A stretch of 64,000 bases of DNA from assembly GCF_008692035.1 (NCBI RefSeq), contig NZ_VTFG01000001.1:1984001-2048000 (forward strand). Reading direction: 5' to 3'. Each line of letters starts with the position of its first letter. The first letter of the stretch is position 1. The position numbers and the translations under genes were made by a program. Positions 7,383 through 17,626 of the stretch are shown piece after piece. The DNA is from Pseudomonas marginalis (GTDB taxonomy: Bacteria > Pseudomonadota > Gammaproteobacteria > Pseudomonadales > Pseudomonadaceae). Under the pieces are notes generated by a model. That model worked only from the letters and a program-made list of their open reading frames with translations. It had not been told where the DNA came from and ran no database searches.

Positions 7383-7684
7383 TGCGAGCAGTTTTGAATG
7401 CATGGCTGCGTCGATGGGCTGAAGCGTCACTACGTACCGAGCTGCATCAGGCGCAAGAGAAGGTGATTCGCCAGCAGAACATCAGCGAAAGGCTGCTGGC
7501 AGAGTCGCAAAGGCAAGCCCACGTCAACAAGCAGAAGATCGCAAACATCGCCCGCAACCACAGAAAGAACGTTGCGCATAGCGAAGCCCTGATCAAAGCG
7601 TTACGCGACCGGATGTCGCCGGATCTGTTCTTAGCCGTCACAGAGCATGTGCATGCCATGGAAAATCGGGATCTGGAGAAATGA
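7382..7684 (+). CDS. Hypothetical phage coiled-coil protein
   Basis: A 100-residue, almost wholly helical protein (RTELHQAQEKVIRQQNISER, then LLAESQRQAHVNKQKI). The start at ATG 7382 shares a base with the upstream TGA; a GTG at 7379 is an alternative. Heptad spacing from about residue 15 to 60 suggests a long coiled coil. It precedes the excisionase-like gene with a four-base overlap. Function unknown. Confidence 0.6.
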   Translation: MRAVLNAWLRRWAEASLRTELHQAQEKVIRQQNISERLLAESQRQAHVNKQKIANIARNHRKNVAHSEALIKALRDRMSPDLFLAVTEHVHAMENRDLEK

Positions 7685-8070
7685 GCGCTGAACTCGCACT
7701 GCTTCCTCGCTTCATCCGGGCCAAGTACGCGCCCGCTTACCTGGGCATGTGCCGATCTGTGTTTGACGCCGACGTTCGCCCGCATATCCGGGAATTCCCC
7801 ATAGGCGAACGCGGTGTTGGGTTCGACCGGCAAGAGCTGGATGACTGGGCTACGGCATATGTAGAAGCCGCGGCGATTGATAAAAAAGGCGCAACGGAGC
7901 AACAATCGCCCCGCAGCGAGCGCCAGAAGGGAGATAAATCATGGCGCGAAAATCGATCACAGGCCTCTCCCAAAGGAAAGGCATCTGGCATATCGACAAG
8001 AAAATCAACGGAGAACGACTTTACGAAAGCACTGGAACTGGTGACCGGGAAGAAGCGGAGCGCTACCTGA
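7681..8070 (+). CDS. Excisionase-like helix-turn-helix protein
   Basis: A 129-residue protein. Residues 8-62 (RFIRAKYAPAYLGMCRSVFD to VGFDRQELDDWATAY) match the small winged-helix/AlpA-like proteins encoded just before integrases in Pseudomonas prophages. They are thought to act as recombination directionality factors that bend attachment-site DNA. The C-terminal half is Lys/Ser/Arg-rich and disordered. It overlaps the integrase gene by 130 bases in another frame, an unusually deep overlap that may mean the true end product uses mostly the N-terminal domain. Confidence 0.65.
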   Translation: MSAELALLPRFIRAKYAPAYLGMCRSVFDADVRPHIREFPIGERGVGFDRQELDDWATAYVEAAAIDKKGATEQQSPRSERQKGDKSWRENRSQASPKGKASGISTRKSTENDFTKALELVTGKKRSAT

Positions 8071-9119
8071 TCTACAGGTTGGAGCAGATCCGGCAGCAGA
8101 AGGTGTACGGAGTGAAGAAGGTCAGGACCTGGCGGGAGGCGGCAACTCGCTTCCTGCTGGAGTTCAAAGACCAGCCGTCTATCAAGCTTTCGGCGCATCA
8201 CCTCTCACAGCTCGACCCATTCATTGGCGACATGCCACTGACGCACATTGATGACCAGGCCCTGGTGCCATTCATCAAGGATCGGTTAGCGACGAAGAAG
8301 CTTGAAGGCGGAAAGGTGAAGAAGGGTGTCAGCAACAGAACGGTGAATATCTCGATCGAGCGTGTGGTTCGGGTTTTATCGTTGTGTGCCAGGAAGTGGC
8401 GAGACGATGAGCGCAGGCCGTGGCTGGATAGCGTGCCGATGCTCACGAAGCTGGAAGAGAAGAAGTCGAGCCGCAAGCCGTACCCAATGTCATGGCCGGA
8501 GCAGTCGATTCTTTTTGCTGAGTTGCCGGCGCACCTACAGACGATGGCGCTGTTCAAGGTGAACACCGGCACGAGAGAGCAGGAGGTGTGCAAGCTGAGG
8601 TGGGATTGGGAGATCGCGGTGCCAGAACTCGGCACCAGCGTATTTCTGATACCGGCCGACTTTGGTGGCCGGCATGAGCGCTCCGGCGTGAAGAACGGTG
8701 ACGAGCGGCTGGTAGTGCTGAACAACGTGGCCAGGTCGATAATCAAAAAGCAGCGCGGCATCAGCAAGGAATGGGTTTTCCCATACAACGGCACCGCTAT
8801 GCACCGAATGAATGACTCGGCATGGAAGAAGGCGCGGGTGAGAGCGGCGAAACTCTGGCAGGAGGAAAACCTTCGCCCCGCTCACCCAGGTTATGCATCC
8901 ATCAGGATCCATGACCTCAAGCACACGTTTGGCCGCCGGTTGCGTGCAGCGGGCGTAACCGAGGAAGATCGCAAGGCCCTGCTTGGGCACAAGAACGGCA
9001 GCATCACCAGTCACTACTCGGGCGCTGAACTCGGGCATCTGATCGAAGCTGCGAACATGGTATCAGCAACCGATTCTCGCGGACCGGTCCTGACAATTTT
9101 GAAGAGGAAGCAGGCGTGA
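7941..9119 (+). CDS. int: Tyrosine-family site-specific integrase
   Basis: A 392-residue phage integrase that should recombine the attachment sites for integration and excision. Visible parts are an N-terminal arm-binding region, a SAM-like core-binding domain at about residues 60-155, and a catalytic domain from about 185. Catalytic residues are Arg212 (NTGTREQEVCKLRW), His324 in HDLKHTF, His350 (LLGHK) and the nucleophile Tyr359 (HYSGAE). The second Arg of the usual His-x-x-Arg is Lys327, a substitution I recall from some related phage integrases. It is the last element gene, 80 bases from tRNA-Pro, so the tRNA is the probable target. Confidence 0.9.
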   Translation: MARKSITGLSQRKGIWHIDKKINGERLYESTGTGDREEAERYLIYRLEQIRQQKVYGVKKVRTWREAATRFLLEFKDQPSIKLSAHHLSQLDPFIGDMPLTHIDDQALVPFIKDRLATKKLEGGKVKKGVSNRTVNISIERVVRVLSLCARKWRDDERRPWLDSVPMLTKLEEKKSSRKPYPMSWPEQSILFAELPAHLQTMALFKVNTGTREQEVCKLRWDWEIAVPELGTSVFLIPADFGGRHERSGVKNGDERLVVLNNVARSIIKKQRGISKEWVFPYNGTAMHRMNDSAWKKARVRAAKLWQEENLRPAHPGYASIRIHDLKHTFGRRLRAAGVTEEDRKALLGHKNGSITSHYSGAELGHLIEAANMVSATDSRGPVLTILKRKQA

Positions 9120-9129
9120 AAAATAGAGA

Positions 9130-9149
9130 AGTCACGCAAAAGTCACGCA
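9130..9149. repeat. Tandem AGTCACGCA direct repeat, possible integrase arm sites
   Basis: AGTCACGCA occurs at 9130-9138 and again at 9141-9149, one helical turn apart, between the integrase stop and the tRNA. Short direct repeats with helical phasing in this position are typical of integrase arm-type binding sites. Binding is inferred, not shown. Confidence 0.45.
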
Positions 9150-9153
9150 CATG

Positions 9154-9181
9154 AAAAAGGCCAATGCTGTGAACATTGGCC
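9154..9181 (-). terminator. Terminator downstream of tRNA-Pro
   Basis: The 8-base stem GGCCAATG (9159-9166) pairs with CATTGGCC (9174-9181) around a 7-base loop. Read on the minus strand it is followed by five T residues (complement of AAAAA 9154-9158). It lies downstream of tRNA-Pro but on the element side of the presumed attachment site. Confidence 0.7.
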
Positions 9182-9198
9182 TAAGTCATTGAAAAATA

Positions 9199-9240
9199 TG
9201 GTCGGGACGGAGTGATTCGAACACTCGACCCCTAGCACCC
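9199..9240. other. Presumed prophage attachment-site core within the tRNA-Pro 3' half
   Basis: The integrase gene ends next to the 3' half of tRNA-Pro, the classical layout for an element integrated in a tRNA gene. The duplicated copy should lie beyond the left edge of the window, so the core cannot be delimited; the interval given is only the T-arm and acceptor part of the tRNA. Confidence 0.4.
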
Positions 9241-9275
9241 CATGCTAGTGCGCTACCGGACTGCGCTACGCCCCG
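9199..9275 (-). tRNA. tRNA-Pro(GGG)
   Basis: A 77-base tRNA with encoded CCA on the minus strand. The acceptor stem CGGGGCG pairs with CGTCCCG, and the anticodon stem CTAGC/GCTAG encloses the loop ATGGGGT, giving anticodon GGG. The T-loop GTTCGAATC is standard. It sits downstream of the merR-like gene as in other pseudomonads and borders the integrated element. Confidence 0.95.
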
Positions 9276-9365
9276 ACTAGGCGTGTTACTGGGTTCGCTT
9301 CGCAACGAAGCGATCAGGAATATACCGCAAGCTTTTGAAATGTGGAAGTATTTTAAAAGCCTGAA

Positions 9366-9722
9366 TCATTTCTTCAAAACCACCAGCACATCTTCCAGTT
9401 CGGAGATCATCTGGCGGATCAGTTGCTTGTACTGGGTGGTGTCGTCTTTGGCTTCATCACCGGACATACGCTGGCGCGCGCCGCTGATGGTGAACCCCTG
9501 ATCGTAAAGCAACGCACGGATCTGTCGGATCATCAGCACATCCTGGCGCTGATAATACCGACGGTTCCCGGTGCGTTTGACGGGGTTGAGTTGAGGAAAC
9601 TCCTGCTCCCAATAGCGCAGCACGTGCGGTTTTACCGCACAAAGCTCGCTGACTTCACCAATGGTGAAGTAGCGTTTGCCTGGGATGACGGGTAGCTCGT
9701 CGTTATGACTTGGTTCCAGCAT
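9366..9722 (-). CDS. MerR-family transcriptional regulator
   Basis: A 118-residue MerR-type protein. I start it at ATG 9722 (MLEPSHND); an in-frame ATG three codons earlier is possible. The helix-turn-helix with wing is [20 protein letters not shown], then [13 protein letters not shown] and [12 protein letters not shown] dimerisation coiled coil makes up the end ([19 protein letters not shown]). There are no metal-binding cysteines in the C-terminus, so no ligand can be named. Its 5' end overlaps ihfA by twenty bases. In Pseudomonas it is a constant companion of pheT-ihfA. Confidence 0.9.
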   Translation of the reverse strand: MLEPSHNDELPVIPGKRYFTIGEVSELCAVKPHVLRYWEQEFPQLNPVKRTGNRRYYQRQDVLMIRQIRALLYDQGFTISGARQRMSGDEAKDDTTQYKQLIRQMISELEDVLVVLKK

Positions 9723-10005
9723 AAGCCTCAACTCGGGCCTTCAACTTCTGCCCTGGACGAAAGGTGACCACACGGCGAGCCGTGATCGGGATTTCTTCTC
9801 CCGTTTTTGGATTGCGGCCAGGCCGCTGGCGTTTGTCCCGCAGATCAAAATTGCCGAAACCGGACAATTTGACCTGTTCGTTGTCTTCCAGAGCGTGTCT
9901 GATCTCTTCAAAAAACAGCTCGACCAATTCCTTGGCCTCGCGCTTGTTCAGACCCAACTCTTCGTACAGACGTTCCGCCATCTCAGCTTTCGTCAAAGCC
10001 CCCAT
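9703..10005 (-). CDS. ihfA: Integration host factor subunit alpha
   Basis: A 100-residue member of the HU/IHF family, of usual length. IHF binds specific sites as an alpha/beta heterodimer and bends DNA by more than 160 degrees; it assists sigma-54 promoters, recombination and phage integration. The N-terminal helices ([20 protein letters not shown]) and the DNA-inserting beta arm with its Arg-Asn-Pro tip ([14 protein letters not shown]) are intact. It begins three bases after the pheT stop, so it is co-transcribed with pheST, as in E. coli and P. aeruginosa. Confidence 0.97.
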   Translation of the reverse strand: MGALTKAEMAERLYEELGLNKREAKELVELFFEEIRHALEDNEQVKLSGFGNFDLRDKRQRPGRNPKTGEEIPITARRVVTFRPGQKLKARVEAYAGTKS

Positions 10006-10008
10006 ACG

Positions 10009-12387
10009 TCACTTCCTTAACGTGGCGTTCAACCTTTGTTCGAGCGAGGTGAGGATATTTTGTGTCGTGGCATTCACCTCATCGTCATTAAGAGTGCGCG
10101 ATGGATGCTGCCAGGTCAAGCCAACTGCAAGGCTTTTTCTATGCGGATCAATGCCTTTACCCTGATAGACGTCAAATAGCCTGAGGTCTGTCAGCCATTC
10201 CCCTGCATTTTCACGGATTACATCCAGAACAGCAGTAGCGGCGACTTCACGATCGGCGATCAGGGCCAGGTCACGACGCACTTCAGGGAAGCGCGACAAC
10301 TCGCTGAATTTAGGCATCTTGCCCGAGGCCACCTCGGCCAGCACCAGTTCGAAGACGAAGACCGGGCGGTCGAGACCAAGGGTTTTCGACAGTTCCGGGT
10401 GGATGGCGCCGACGAAGCCCACCAGACGACCCTCGCGCTCGATACGCGCAGTCTGACCTGGGTGCAGCGCCGGGTGGTTGCCTGGCACAAATGTGAAGTC
10501 GTCCAGTGCACCGGCAAAACCCAGTACCGCTTCCACGTCCGCTTTAACGTCGAAGAAGTCCACGGCATCCCGGCCTTGCGCCCAGCCTTCCGGCAAGCGG
10601 CTGCCGCAAACAACACCGGCCAGCATCGGCTCTTGCTTCAGGCCGTCGAGTTGACCGACAAACCGCAGGCCGCTTTCGAACATGCGCACGCGGTCTTGCT
10701 GACGGTTCAGGTTATGGGAAAGGGCTTTCACCAGGCCTGGCCACAGGGATGAACGCATGGCGGCCATGTCGTTGGAGATCGGGTTGGCCAGCAGCAGCGG
10801 CTCGACGCCCGGATTGAACAGCTCGAACTGCTTGGGATCGATGAAGCTGTAGGTCACCGCTTCCTGATAGCCACGGGCGACCAGCAGACGACGCAGCTCA
10901 GGCAGGTGCGCACGCGCTTCTGCCTTGGGTTGCGGCGCCAGGCGCGCTTGCGGGTAACGAACCGGCAGGCGGTTGTAACCGTACAGGCGAGCCAACTCTT
11001 CGATCAGATCGACTTCCAGGCTGATATCGAAGCGATGGCTTGGCACTTCAACATGCCACTGCCCTTCCCCACCCGCAGAAATGTTCAACCCGAGGGCCGA
11101 CAGCAGTTGTTCGATTTCAGACGGGGCGATGACCAGGCCAAGCATTTGCTCAACGCTTTTGGCGCGCAGGGTGATCGGCGCAACGGACGGCAGATGCTGT
11201 TCGCTGACAATCTCAGTGATCGGGCCGGCTTCGCCACCGGTGATTTCCAGCAGCAGGCCAGTGGCGCGCTCCATGGCTTCACGGGCGAGCTTCCAGTCCA
11301 CACCGCGCTCATAGCGATGTGACGCATCGGTGTGCAGGCCGTAGGAGCGGGCCTTGCCAGCGATAGCAATCTGGTCGAAGAACGCACTTTCAAGGAATAC
11401 GTCGCGCGTGGTCGCGGACACACCGCTGTGCTCGCCCCCCATCACACCGGCAATCGCCAGGGCGCGGGAATGGTCAGCGATCACCAGGGTGTCGGCGCGC
11501 AGGCTGACTTCCTGGCCGTCGAGCAGAACCAGCTTCTCGCCTTCTTCGGCCATGCGCACGCGAATGCCGCCATTGATTTCAGCGAGATCGAAAGCGTGCA
11601 GCGGCTGGCCCAGTTCAAGCATCACGTAGTTGGTGATATCGACGGCAGCGTCGATGCTGCGCACGTCGGCGCGACGCAGGCGCTCAACCATCCACAGCGG
11701 GGTTGGCCTGGACAGGTCGACGTTGCGGATCACACGCCCCAGGTAACGCGGGCAGGCGTTTGGTGCCAGTACTTCGATCGGTCGCACTTCATCGTGCACC
11801 GCAGCCACTGCGGCCACCACTGGACGAGTGACTGGCGCGTTGTACAGCGCGCCCACTTCACGTGCCAGGCCAGCCAGGGACAGGCAGTCACCACGGTTCG
11901 GAGTCAGGTCGACCTCGATGCTGGCGTCTTCCAGCTCCAGGTAGACGCGAATGTCCTGGCCCACTGGCGCATCGCCCGGCAGTTCCATCAGGCCGTCGTT
12001 GCCCTCGCCTACTTGCAGCTCCGCCTGGGAGCACAGCATGCCGTTGGACTCGACGCCACGCAGCTTGGCTTTCTTGATCTTGAAGTCGCCCGGCAGTTCG
12101 GCACCGATCATGGCGAACGGGATCTTCAGGCCCGGGCGCACGTTAGGCGCTCCGCACACGACCTGGAACGTTTGTGCGCCATTGCTGACCTGGCACACAC
12201 GCAATTTGTCAGCATCGGGGTGTTGCTCGGTGCTCAGCACCTCGCCCACCACCACACCACTGAAAACACCGGCGGCCGGCGTAACGCTATCGACCTCAAG
12301 ACCGGCCATCGACAGACGCGCAACCAGCGCATCGCGATCTACCTGCGGGCTTACCCAGCCGCGCAGCCATTGTTCACTGAATTTCAT
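10009..12387 (-). CDS. pheT: Phenylalanyl-tRNA synthetase beta subunit
   Basis: A 792-residue beta subunit of the alpha2-beta2 phenylalanyl-tRNA synthetase, of normal length. It carries the N-terminal tRNA-binding EMAP-like domain (VVVGEVLSTEQHPDADKLRV, from about residue 47), the B3/B4 editing region in the middle (ACPRYLGRVIRNV), the B5 domain, and the C-terminal ferredoxin-like anticodon-binding domain (SRFPEVRRDLALIADREV and FDVYQGKGIDPHRKSLA). It hydrolyses mischarged Tyr-tRNA(Phe) and binds tRNA. It follows pheS by 26 bases and precedes ihfA in one operon. Confidence 0.98.
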   Translation of the reverse strand: MKFSEQWLRGWVSPQVDRDALVARLSMAGLEVDSVTPAAGVFSGVVVGEVLSTEQHPDADKLRVCQVSNGAQTFQVVCGAPNVRPGLKIPFAMIGAELPGDFKIKKAKLRGVESNGMLCSQAELQVGEGNDGLMELPGDAPVGQDIRVYLELEDASIEVDLTPNRGDCLSLAGLAREVGALYNAPVTRPVVAAVAAVHDEVRPIEVLAPNACPRYLGRVIRNVDLSRPTPLWMVERLRRADVRSIDAAVDITNYVMLELGQPLHAFDLAEINGGIRVRMAEEGEKLVLLDGQEVSLRADTLVIADHSRALAIAGVMGGEHSGVSATTRDVFLESAFFDQIAIAGKARSYGLHTDASHRYERGVDWKLAREAMERATGLLLEITGGEAGPITEIVSEQHLPSVAPITLRAKSVEQMLGLVIAPSEIEQLLSALGLNISAGGEGQWHVEVPSHRFDISLEVDLIEELARLYGYNRLPVRYPQARLAPQPKAEARAHLPELRRLLVARGYQEAVTYSFIDPKQFELFNPGVEPLLLANPISNDMAAMRSSLWPGLVKALSHNLNRQQDRVRMFESGLRFVGQLDGLKQEPMLAGVVCGSRLPEGWAQGRDAVDFFDVKADVEAVLGFAGALDDFTFVPGNHPALHPGQTARIEREGRLVGFVGAIHPELSKTLGLDRPVFVFELVLAEVASGKMPKFSELSRFPEVRRDLALIADREVAATAVLDVIRENAGEWLTDLRLFDVYQGKGIDPHRKSLAVGLTWQHPSRTLNDDEVNATTQNILTSLEQRLNATLRK

Positions 12388-12413
12388 CCTGCTCTCCTAA
12401 AGATTCGTTACGA

Positions 12414-13484
<1,071 letters not shown>

Positions 13485-13539
13485 ATGACGTTTACCACCT
13501 TGGGCTACAGGCGCAGCCCAGGGTGACTGTCGGGGGTAC

Positions 13540-13896
13540 TTAAGCCAAGGTGGCTTTAGCTTTCTCGACAATCGCAGCAAACACCGCTTTTTCGTTCACG
13601 GCCAGTTCAGCCAGAACCTTACGGTCGATTTCGATGGACGCTTTTTTCAGGCCAGCGATGAAACGGCTGTAGGACAGACCGTTAACACGTGCACCAGCAT
13701 TGATACGAGCGATCCACAGAGCGCGGAACTGACGTTTTTTCTGACGACGGTCGCGGTAGGCGTATTGGCCTGCCTTGATTACCGCTTGCTTGGCAACACG
13801 GAATACGCGTGAGCGTGCGCCGTAGTAGCCTTTAGCGAGTTTCAGAATTTTTTTGTGACGTTTACGGGCAATGACGCCACGCTTTACACGAGCCAT
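13540..13896 (-). CDS. rplT: 50S ribosomal protein L20
   Basis: A 118-residue ribosomal protein of the usual length. It begins [20 protein letters not shown], with the long basic N-terminal extension that penetrates 23S rRNA, and continues with the globular domain ([20 protein letters not shown]). It is required for early 50S assembly. In enteric bacteria L20 represses its own operon by binding the rpmI leader; the same gene order here makes this plausible. It follows rpmI by 30 bases. Confidence 0.98.
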   Translation of the reverse strand: MARVKRGVIARKRHKKILKLAKGYYGARSRVFRVAKQAVIKAGQYAYRDRRQKKRQFRALWIARINAGARVNGLSYSRFIAGLKKASIEIDRKVLAELAVNEKAVFAAIVEKAKATLA

Positions 13897-13926
13897 GAGT
13901 TACTTCCTCTATTCTTGATCCAAAAA

Positions 13927-14121
13927 TTAACGAAGGCGCAGCATGCGCTCGACTTTTGCCACGTCAGACGGATGCAGCAAGCTGCTACCGCGCAGTTGAC
14001 GCTTACGCTTGGTCGACATTTTGGTCAGGATGTGGCTCTTGAAAGCGTGCTTGTGCTTGATACCGTTAGCAGTTTTCAGAAACCGCTTAGCAGCACCACT
14101 TTTAGTCTTCATCTTTGGCAT
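13927..14121 (-). CDS. rpmI: 50S ribosomal protein L35
   Basis: A 64-residue, very basic ribosomal protein starting [20 protein letters not shown] and ending [15 protein letters not shown], both diagnostic of L35. It lies between infC and rplT with short spacers (60 and 30 bases), the canonical order. It is a structural component of the large subunit. Confidence 0.98.
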   Translation of the reverse strand: MPKMKTKSGAAKRFLKTANGIKHKHAFKSHILTKMSTKRKRQLRGSSLLHPSDVAKVERMLRLR

Positions 14122-14181
14122 GTTCGGATACTCCGCATTCAGTTGATAAACATAATCAGAAGGCCTGCCGTGCCCTGTTGA

Positions 14182-14733
14182 TTACTTCTTCTTTTTCGGG
14201 GCGATGACCATGATCAGCTGGCGTCCTTCCATCTTAGGATGCTGTTCGACCGAACCGTACTCGAGCAGGTCAGCTTCAACCCGCTTGAGGAGTTCCATCC
14301 CCAGCTCCTGGTGGGCCATCTCACGGCCGCGGAATCGCAAGGATACCTTGGCCCTGTCCCCATCACTCAGGAAACGTACCAGGTTGCGCAGTTTTACCTG
14401 GTAATCCCCTTCCTCCGTCCCTGGACGAAACTTGATTTCTTTTACTTGAATCTGCTTCTGGTTCTTCTTCGCCGCGGCAACCTGCTTCTTCTTTTCGAAG
14501 ATCGACTTGCCGTAGTCCATCACCCGGCAAACGGGTGGGATTGCATCGGCGGAGATTTCCACCAGGTCCAACTTGGACTCTTCTGCAATACGAAGCGCTT
14601 CATCAATCGAGACGATGCCAATCTGCTCGCCGTCAGCGCCAATTAACCGAACCTCGCGTGCCGAGATATTCTCGTTGATCGGGGCTTTCGGTGCAGCTCG
14701 TTTATCTTGTCTCATTTCACGCTTAATAATAAT
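14182..14733 (-). CDS. infC: Translation initiation factor IF-3, ATT start
   Basis: A 183-residue IF-3 that keeps ribosomal subunits apart and checks the start codon. The frame is conserved upstream of the first ATG (14715) and begins with three ATT codons (residues M/I-I-I-K-R-E before MRQDKRA). The first ATT, at 14733, shares its A with the TAA stop of thrS, with GGAG just upstream inside the thrS end. An AUU start is the hallmark of infC and allows IF-3 to repress its own translation. The N-domain ([20 protein letters not shown]) and C-domain ([20 protein letters not shown]) are complete. Confidence 0.95.
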   Translation of the reverse strand: MIIKREMRQDKRAAPKAPINENISAREVRLIGADGEQIGIVSIDEALRIAEESKLDLVEISADAIPPVCRVMDYGKSIFEKKKQVAAAKKNQKQIQVKEIKFRPGTEEGDYQVKLRNLVRFLSDGDRAKVSLRFRGREMAHQELGMELLKRVEADLLEYGSVEQHPKMEGRQLIMVIAPKKKK

Positions 14734-16655
14734 TACTCCGAATCTGGGCGACCACGCCGGGAAACCGCTTGCGCGAGGAACTCAGCGAACTGGGCGACGG
14801 GCATCGAGCCCAGGTCAGCACCTTCACGAGTACGCACAGCGACAGTCTGCATCTCGACTTCCCGATCTCCGATAACCAAAAGATAGGGAACCTTGAGCAA
14901 AGTATGCTCGCGGATTTTAAAGCCGATCTTTTCATTTCTCAAGTCGGACTTGGCACGAAATCCGCTTTCGTTGAGAGTTTTTTCAACTTCAGCAGCAAAA
15001 TCCGCCTGTTTATCAGTGATATTCATGATCACTGCCTGAGTCGGAGCCAGCCACGCAGGGAACGCACCCTCGTAGTGCTCGATCAGGATACCGACGAACC
15101 GTTCGAACGAGCCGAGGATCGCCCGGTGCAGCATAACCGGGTGTTTACGACTGTTATCTTCGGAGACGTATTCGGCTCCCAAACGGATCGGCAGGTTAAA
15201 ATCGAGCTGCAAGGTACCACATTGCCAGACACGGCCAAGGCAATCTTTCAACGAGAACTCGATCTTCGGCCCGTAGAAGGCCCCCTCACCCGGCTGCAGA
15301 TCGTACGCAAGGCCCGCACTGTCTAGCGCTGCGGCCAGGGCCGCTTCGGCGCGATCCCACAGCTCGTCGGAACCGACGCGCTTTTCCGGACGAGTGGACA
15401 GCTTCATCTCGACTTCGGTAAAGCCGAAATCACGATAAACGTCCATGGTCAGCTTGATGAACGCGGCGGATTCGGCCTGCATCTGCTCTTCTGTACAGAA
15501 GATGTGGGCGTCGTCCTGGGTGAAGCCGCGCACACGCATGATGCCGTGCAGCGCACCCGATGGCTCGTTACGGTGGCAGGCACCGAACTCGGCCAGGCGC
15601 ATCGGCAACTCGCGATAGCTCTTCAGGCCTTGATTGAACACCTGCACGTGGCATGGGCAGTTCATCGGCTTGATGGCGTAGTCGCGGTTTTCCGACTGGG
15701 TGGTGAACATATTGTCGGCGTAGTTGGCCCAGTGCCCGGATTTCTCCCACAGGCTGCGATCAACGACCTGCGGGGTCTTGATCTCCAGGTAACCGTTGTC
15801 GCGCTGAACCTTGCGCATGTACTGCTCGAGCACCTGGTACAGGGTCCAGCCGTTCGGGTGCCAGAACACCATGCCCGGCGCTTCTTCCTGGAGGTGGAAC
15901 AGGTTCAGGCGCTTGCCGATCTTGCGGTGGTCGCGTTTTTCGGCCTCCTCGATGCGCTGGATATAAGCGGCCAGCTGCTTCTTGTCAGCCCAGGCAGTGC
16001 CGTAGATGCGTTGCAGTTGCTCGTTCTTCGCGTCGCCGCGCCAGTAGGCACCGGACAGCTTGGTCAGCTTGAACGACTTGAGGAAGCGCGTGTTCGGCAC
16101 GTGGGGACCACGGCACATGTCGACGTATTCTTCGTGGTAGTACAGGCCCATGGCCTGCTCGTCCGGCATGTCTTCCACCAGGCGCAGCTTGTAGTCTTCG
16201 CCACGCGCAGTGAACACGTCGATCACTTCGGCGCGCGGGGTGACTTTCTTGATGACGTCGTAATCTTTTTCGATCAGGGCGTGCATGCGCTGTTCGATAG
16301 CGGCCAGATCGTCCGGGGTGAAAGGACGCTCGTAGGCGATGTCGTAATAAAAGCCTTCGTCGATGACCGGGCCGATCACCATCTTCGCAGTCGGATACAG
16401 CTGCTTGACCGCATGGCCAATCAAGTGCGCGCAGGAGTGGCGAATGATCTCCAACCCCTCTTGATCCTTGGGCGTGATGATTTGCAGGCTGGCATCGGAG
16501 GTGATCAGGTCGCTGGCGTCAACCAGCTTGCCATCGACCTTGCCGGCCACGGTGGCCTTGGCCAGGCCAGCACCAATGGATGCGGCGACCTCGGCTACGG
16601 AAACCGAATGATCGAATGAACGTTGACTGCCGTCGGGAAGAGTAATAGTTGGCAT
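14733..16655 (-). CDS. thrS: Threonyl-tRNA synthetase
   Basis: A 640-residue class II synthetase. I start at ATG 16655 ([10 protein letters not shown]), preceded by AGGAGAGGAGG; an earlier in-frame codon at 16688 lacks support. The TGS domain occupies residues 1-60. The editing domain carries [16 protein letters not shown] near residue 73 and the later Cys/His zinc-like cluster ([12 protein letters not shown], residue ~182). The catalytic core has the motif 2 segment [20 protein letters not shown] and the zinc-ligand [10 protein letters not shown]; the C-terminal anticodon domain ends the protein. Its stop overlaps the infC start by one base. Confidence 0.98.
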   Translation of the reverse strand: MPTITLPDGSQRSFDHSVSVAEVAASIGAGLAKATVAGKVDGKLVDASDLITSDASLQIITPKDQEGLEIIRHSCAHLIGHAVKQLYPTAKMVIGPVIDEGFYYDIAYERPFTPDDLAAIEQRMHALIEKDYDVIKKVTPRAEVIDVFTARGEDYKLRLVEDMPDEQAMGLYYHEEYVDMCRGPHVPNTRFLKSFKLTKLSGAYWRGDAKNEQLQRIYGTAWADKKQLAAYIQRIEEAEKRDHRKIGKRLNLFHLQEEAPGMVFWHPNGWTLYQVLEQYMRKVQRDNGYLEIKTPQVVDRSLWEKSGHWANYADNMFTTQSENRDYAIKPMNCPCHVQVFNQGLKSYRELPMRLAEFGACHRNEPSGALHGIMRVRGFTQDDAHIFCTEEQMQAESAAFIKLTMDVYRDFGFTEVEMKLSTRPEKRVGSDELWDRAEAALAAALDSAGLAYDLQPGEGAFYGPKIEFSLKDCLGRVWQCGTLQLDFNLPIRLGAEYVSEDNSRKHPVMLHRAILGSFERFVGILIEHYEGAFPAWLAPTQAVIMNITDKQADFAAEVEKTLNESGFRAKSDLRNEKIGFKIREHTLLKVPYLLVIGDREVEMQTVAVRTREGADLGSMPVAQFAEFLAQAVSRRGRPDSE

Positions 16656-17022
16656 GGCGCCTCCTCTCCTAGTGGTGACCCCTACCAAAGGTCACGTGGG
16701 TTGGGATGAGCCAGTACAAGATCCAACACCAGGCCGTTCAATGATGAACGCCTGCCTTACAGCGGCAGGAGCCTTTCGGCCAACCGATAATCGAACCACA
16801 GTGACTGGAGTGAGCAGAAAAGAAACATGGCAAGGCGGCAAATGGCGCACCCGGAATTAGCCAAGCCAAGGATGCTAGCACAGATGAACGGTCACCGCGC
16901 CGGCAGTATCCGCTGCAAAGACAAATTCCAGCCTTTATAGCTGCAAAAGTGAACTTGAGCTGTACGCCACACCTCAAACCCACTGAGAATCGCCGTTCGT
17001 CCTCGAATCAAAGGAGCATCCC
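16656..17022. other. Intergenic region upstream of thrS
   Basis: This 367-base stretch lies between divergent genes. It must hold the thrS operon promoter (minus) and the promoter for the small secreted protein (plus). The strong ribosome-binding sites at either end are clear, but I cannot pick out convincing -35/-10 pairs or a known riboswitch. No protein-coding signal is evident. Confidence 0.5.
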
Positions 17023-17337
17023 ATGATGCGTTTTACCTCGACCCTCGCTTTCGCCGCTACCCTGAGCCTCCTTTCCCTCGGCGCGCAGGCTGCCGCTCCA
17101 TCCAATTGGCCAGCCGGTGCCCGTGACAGTTTCGTCAGCGACTGCAGCGCGGCCGCCAGCCAGAATGTAGACGTCAAGACTGCCAAGGCCCACTGCGAAT
17201 GTGGCGCCGACAAGATCAACGCCGAATTGAGCACTGCGGAAATCAAGGAGCTCATGACTAACCAGAACGCCAGCCCGGAGCTTAAAAACAAAGCAGTCGC
17301 GGCTATTTCGTCCTGCAAAGTCGTGAAGAAAAAGTAA
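17023..17337 (+). CDS. Small secreted cysteine-containing protein
   Basis: A 104-residue protein with a clear Sec signal peptide (MMRFTSTLAFAATLSLLSLGAQAAA), cleaved near residue 24-25. The mature part has four cysteines (SDCSAAASQ, AHCECGADK, SSCKVVKKK) and helical segments, so it is probably a small disulfide-bonded periplasmic protein. AAGGAG precedes ATG 17023; a second ATG follows directly. I do not recognise a named family, though similar proteins recur in Pseudomonas. Confidence 0.8.
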   Translation: MMRFTSTLAFAATLSLLSLGAQAAAPSNWPAGARDSFVSDCSAAASQNVDVKTAKAHCECGADKINAELSTAEIKELMTNQNASPELKNKAVAAISSCKVVKKK

Positions 17338-17449
17338 GACCGGCCTGGGATCAGACGACCGTTTTGCCAGGAAAACAGCCCGAAAACTGCCATTTCGCAC
17401 AAATTACGCAGCTTTTACGGCTTTTTTTACCAGCTGATATTTCACGCCG

Positions 17450-17472
17450 AAGCCCCGTAGATCGGGGCTTTC
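17450..17472 (+). terminator. Hairpin between the secreted-protein gene and the cold-shock gene
   Basis: AAGCCCC (17450-17456) pairs with GGGGCTT (17464-17470) around a short loop, followed by a weak T stretch. It may end transcription of the upstream gene; the absence of a longer T run makes this uncertain. Confidence 0.4.
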
Positions 17473-17626
17473 AGCCGACACAAGTAGCAAACGCAACGCT
17501 ATTGATTAGCAAACAATGCCTTGGGGGGGCTCCCAAGCCGAACATTTCGACTATGATAGCCCGGTGTGCCCAGTTGGCCTGAGCAGCACAGCACTACTGA
17601 AAATATATGTTTCTTGGAGATACACC

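Noticed and set aside
16738..16983. An 81-codon minus-strand frame upstream of thrS
   Set aside because: No ribosome-binding site, no conserved feature and an amino-acid content unlike a real protein.
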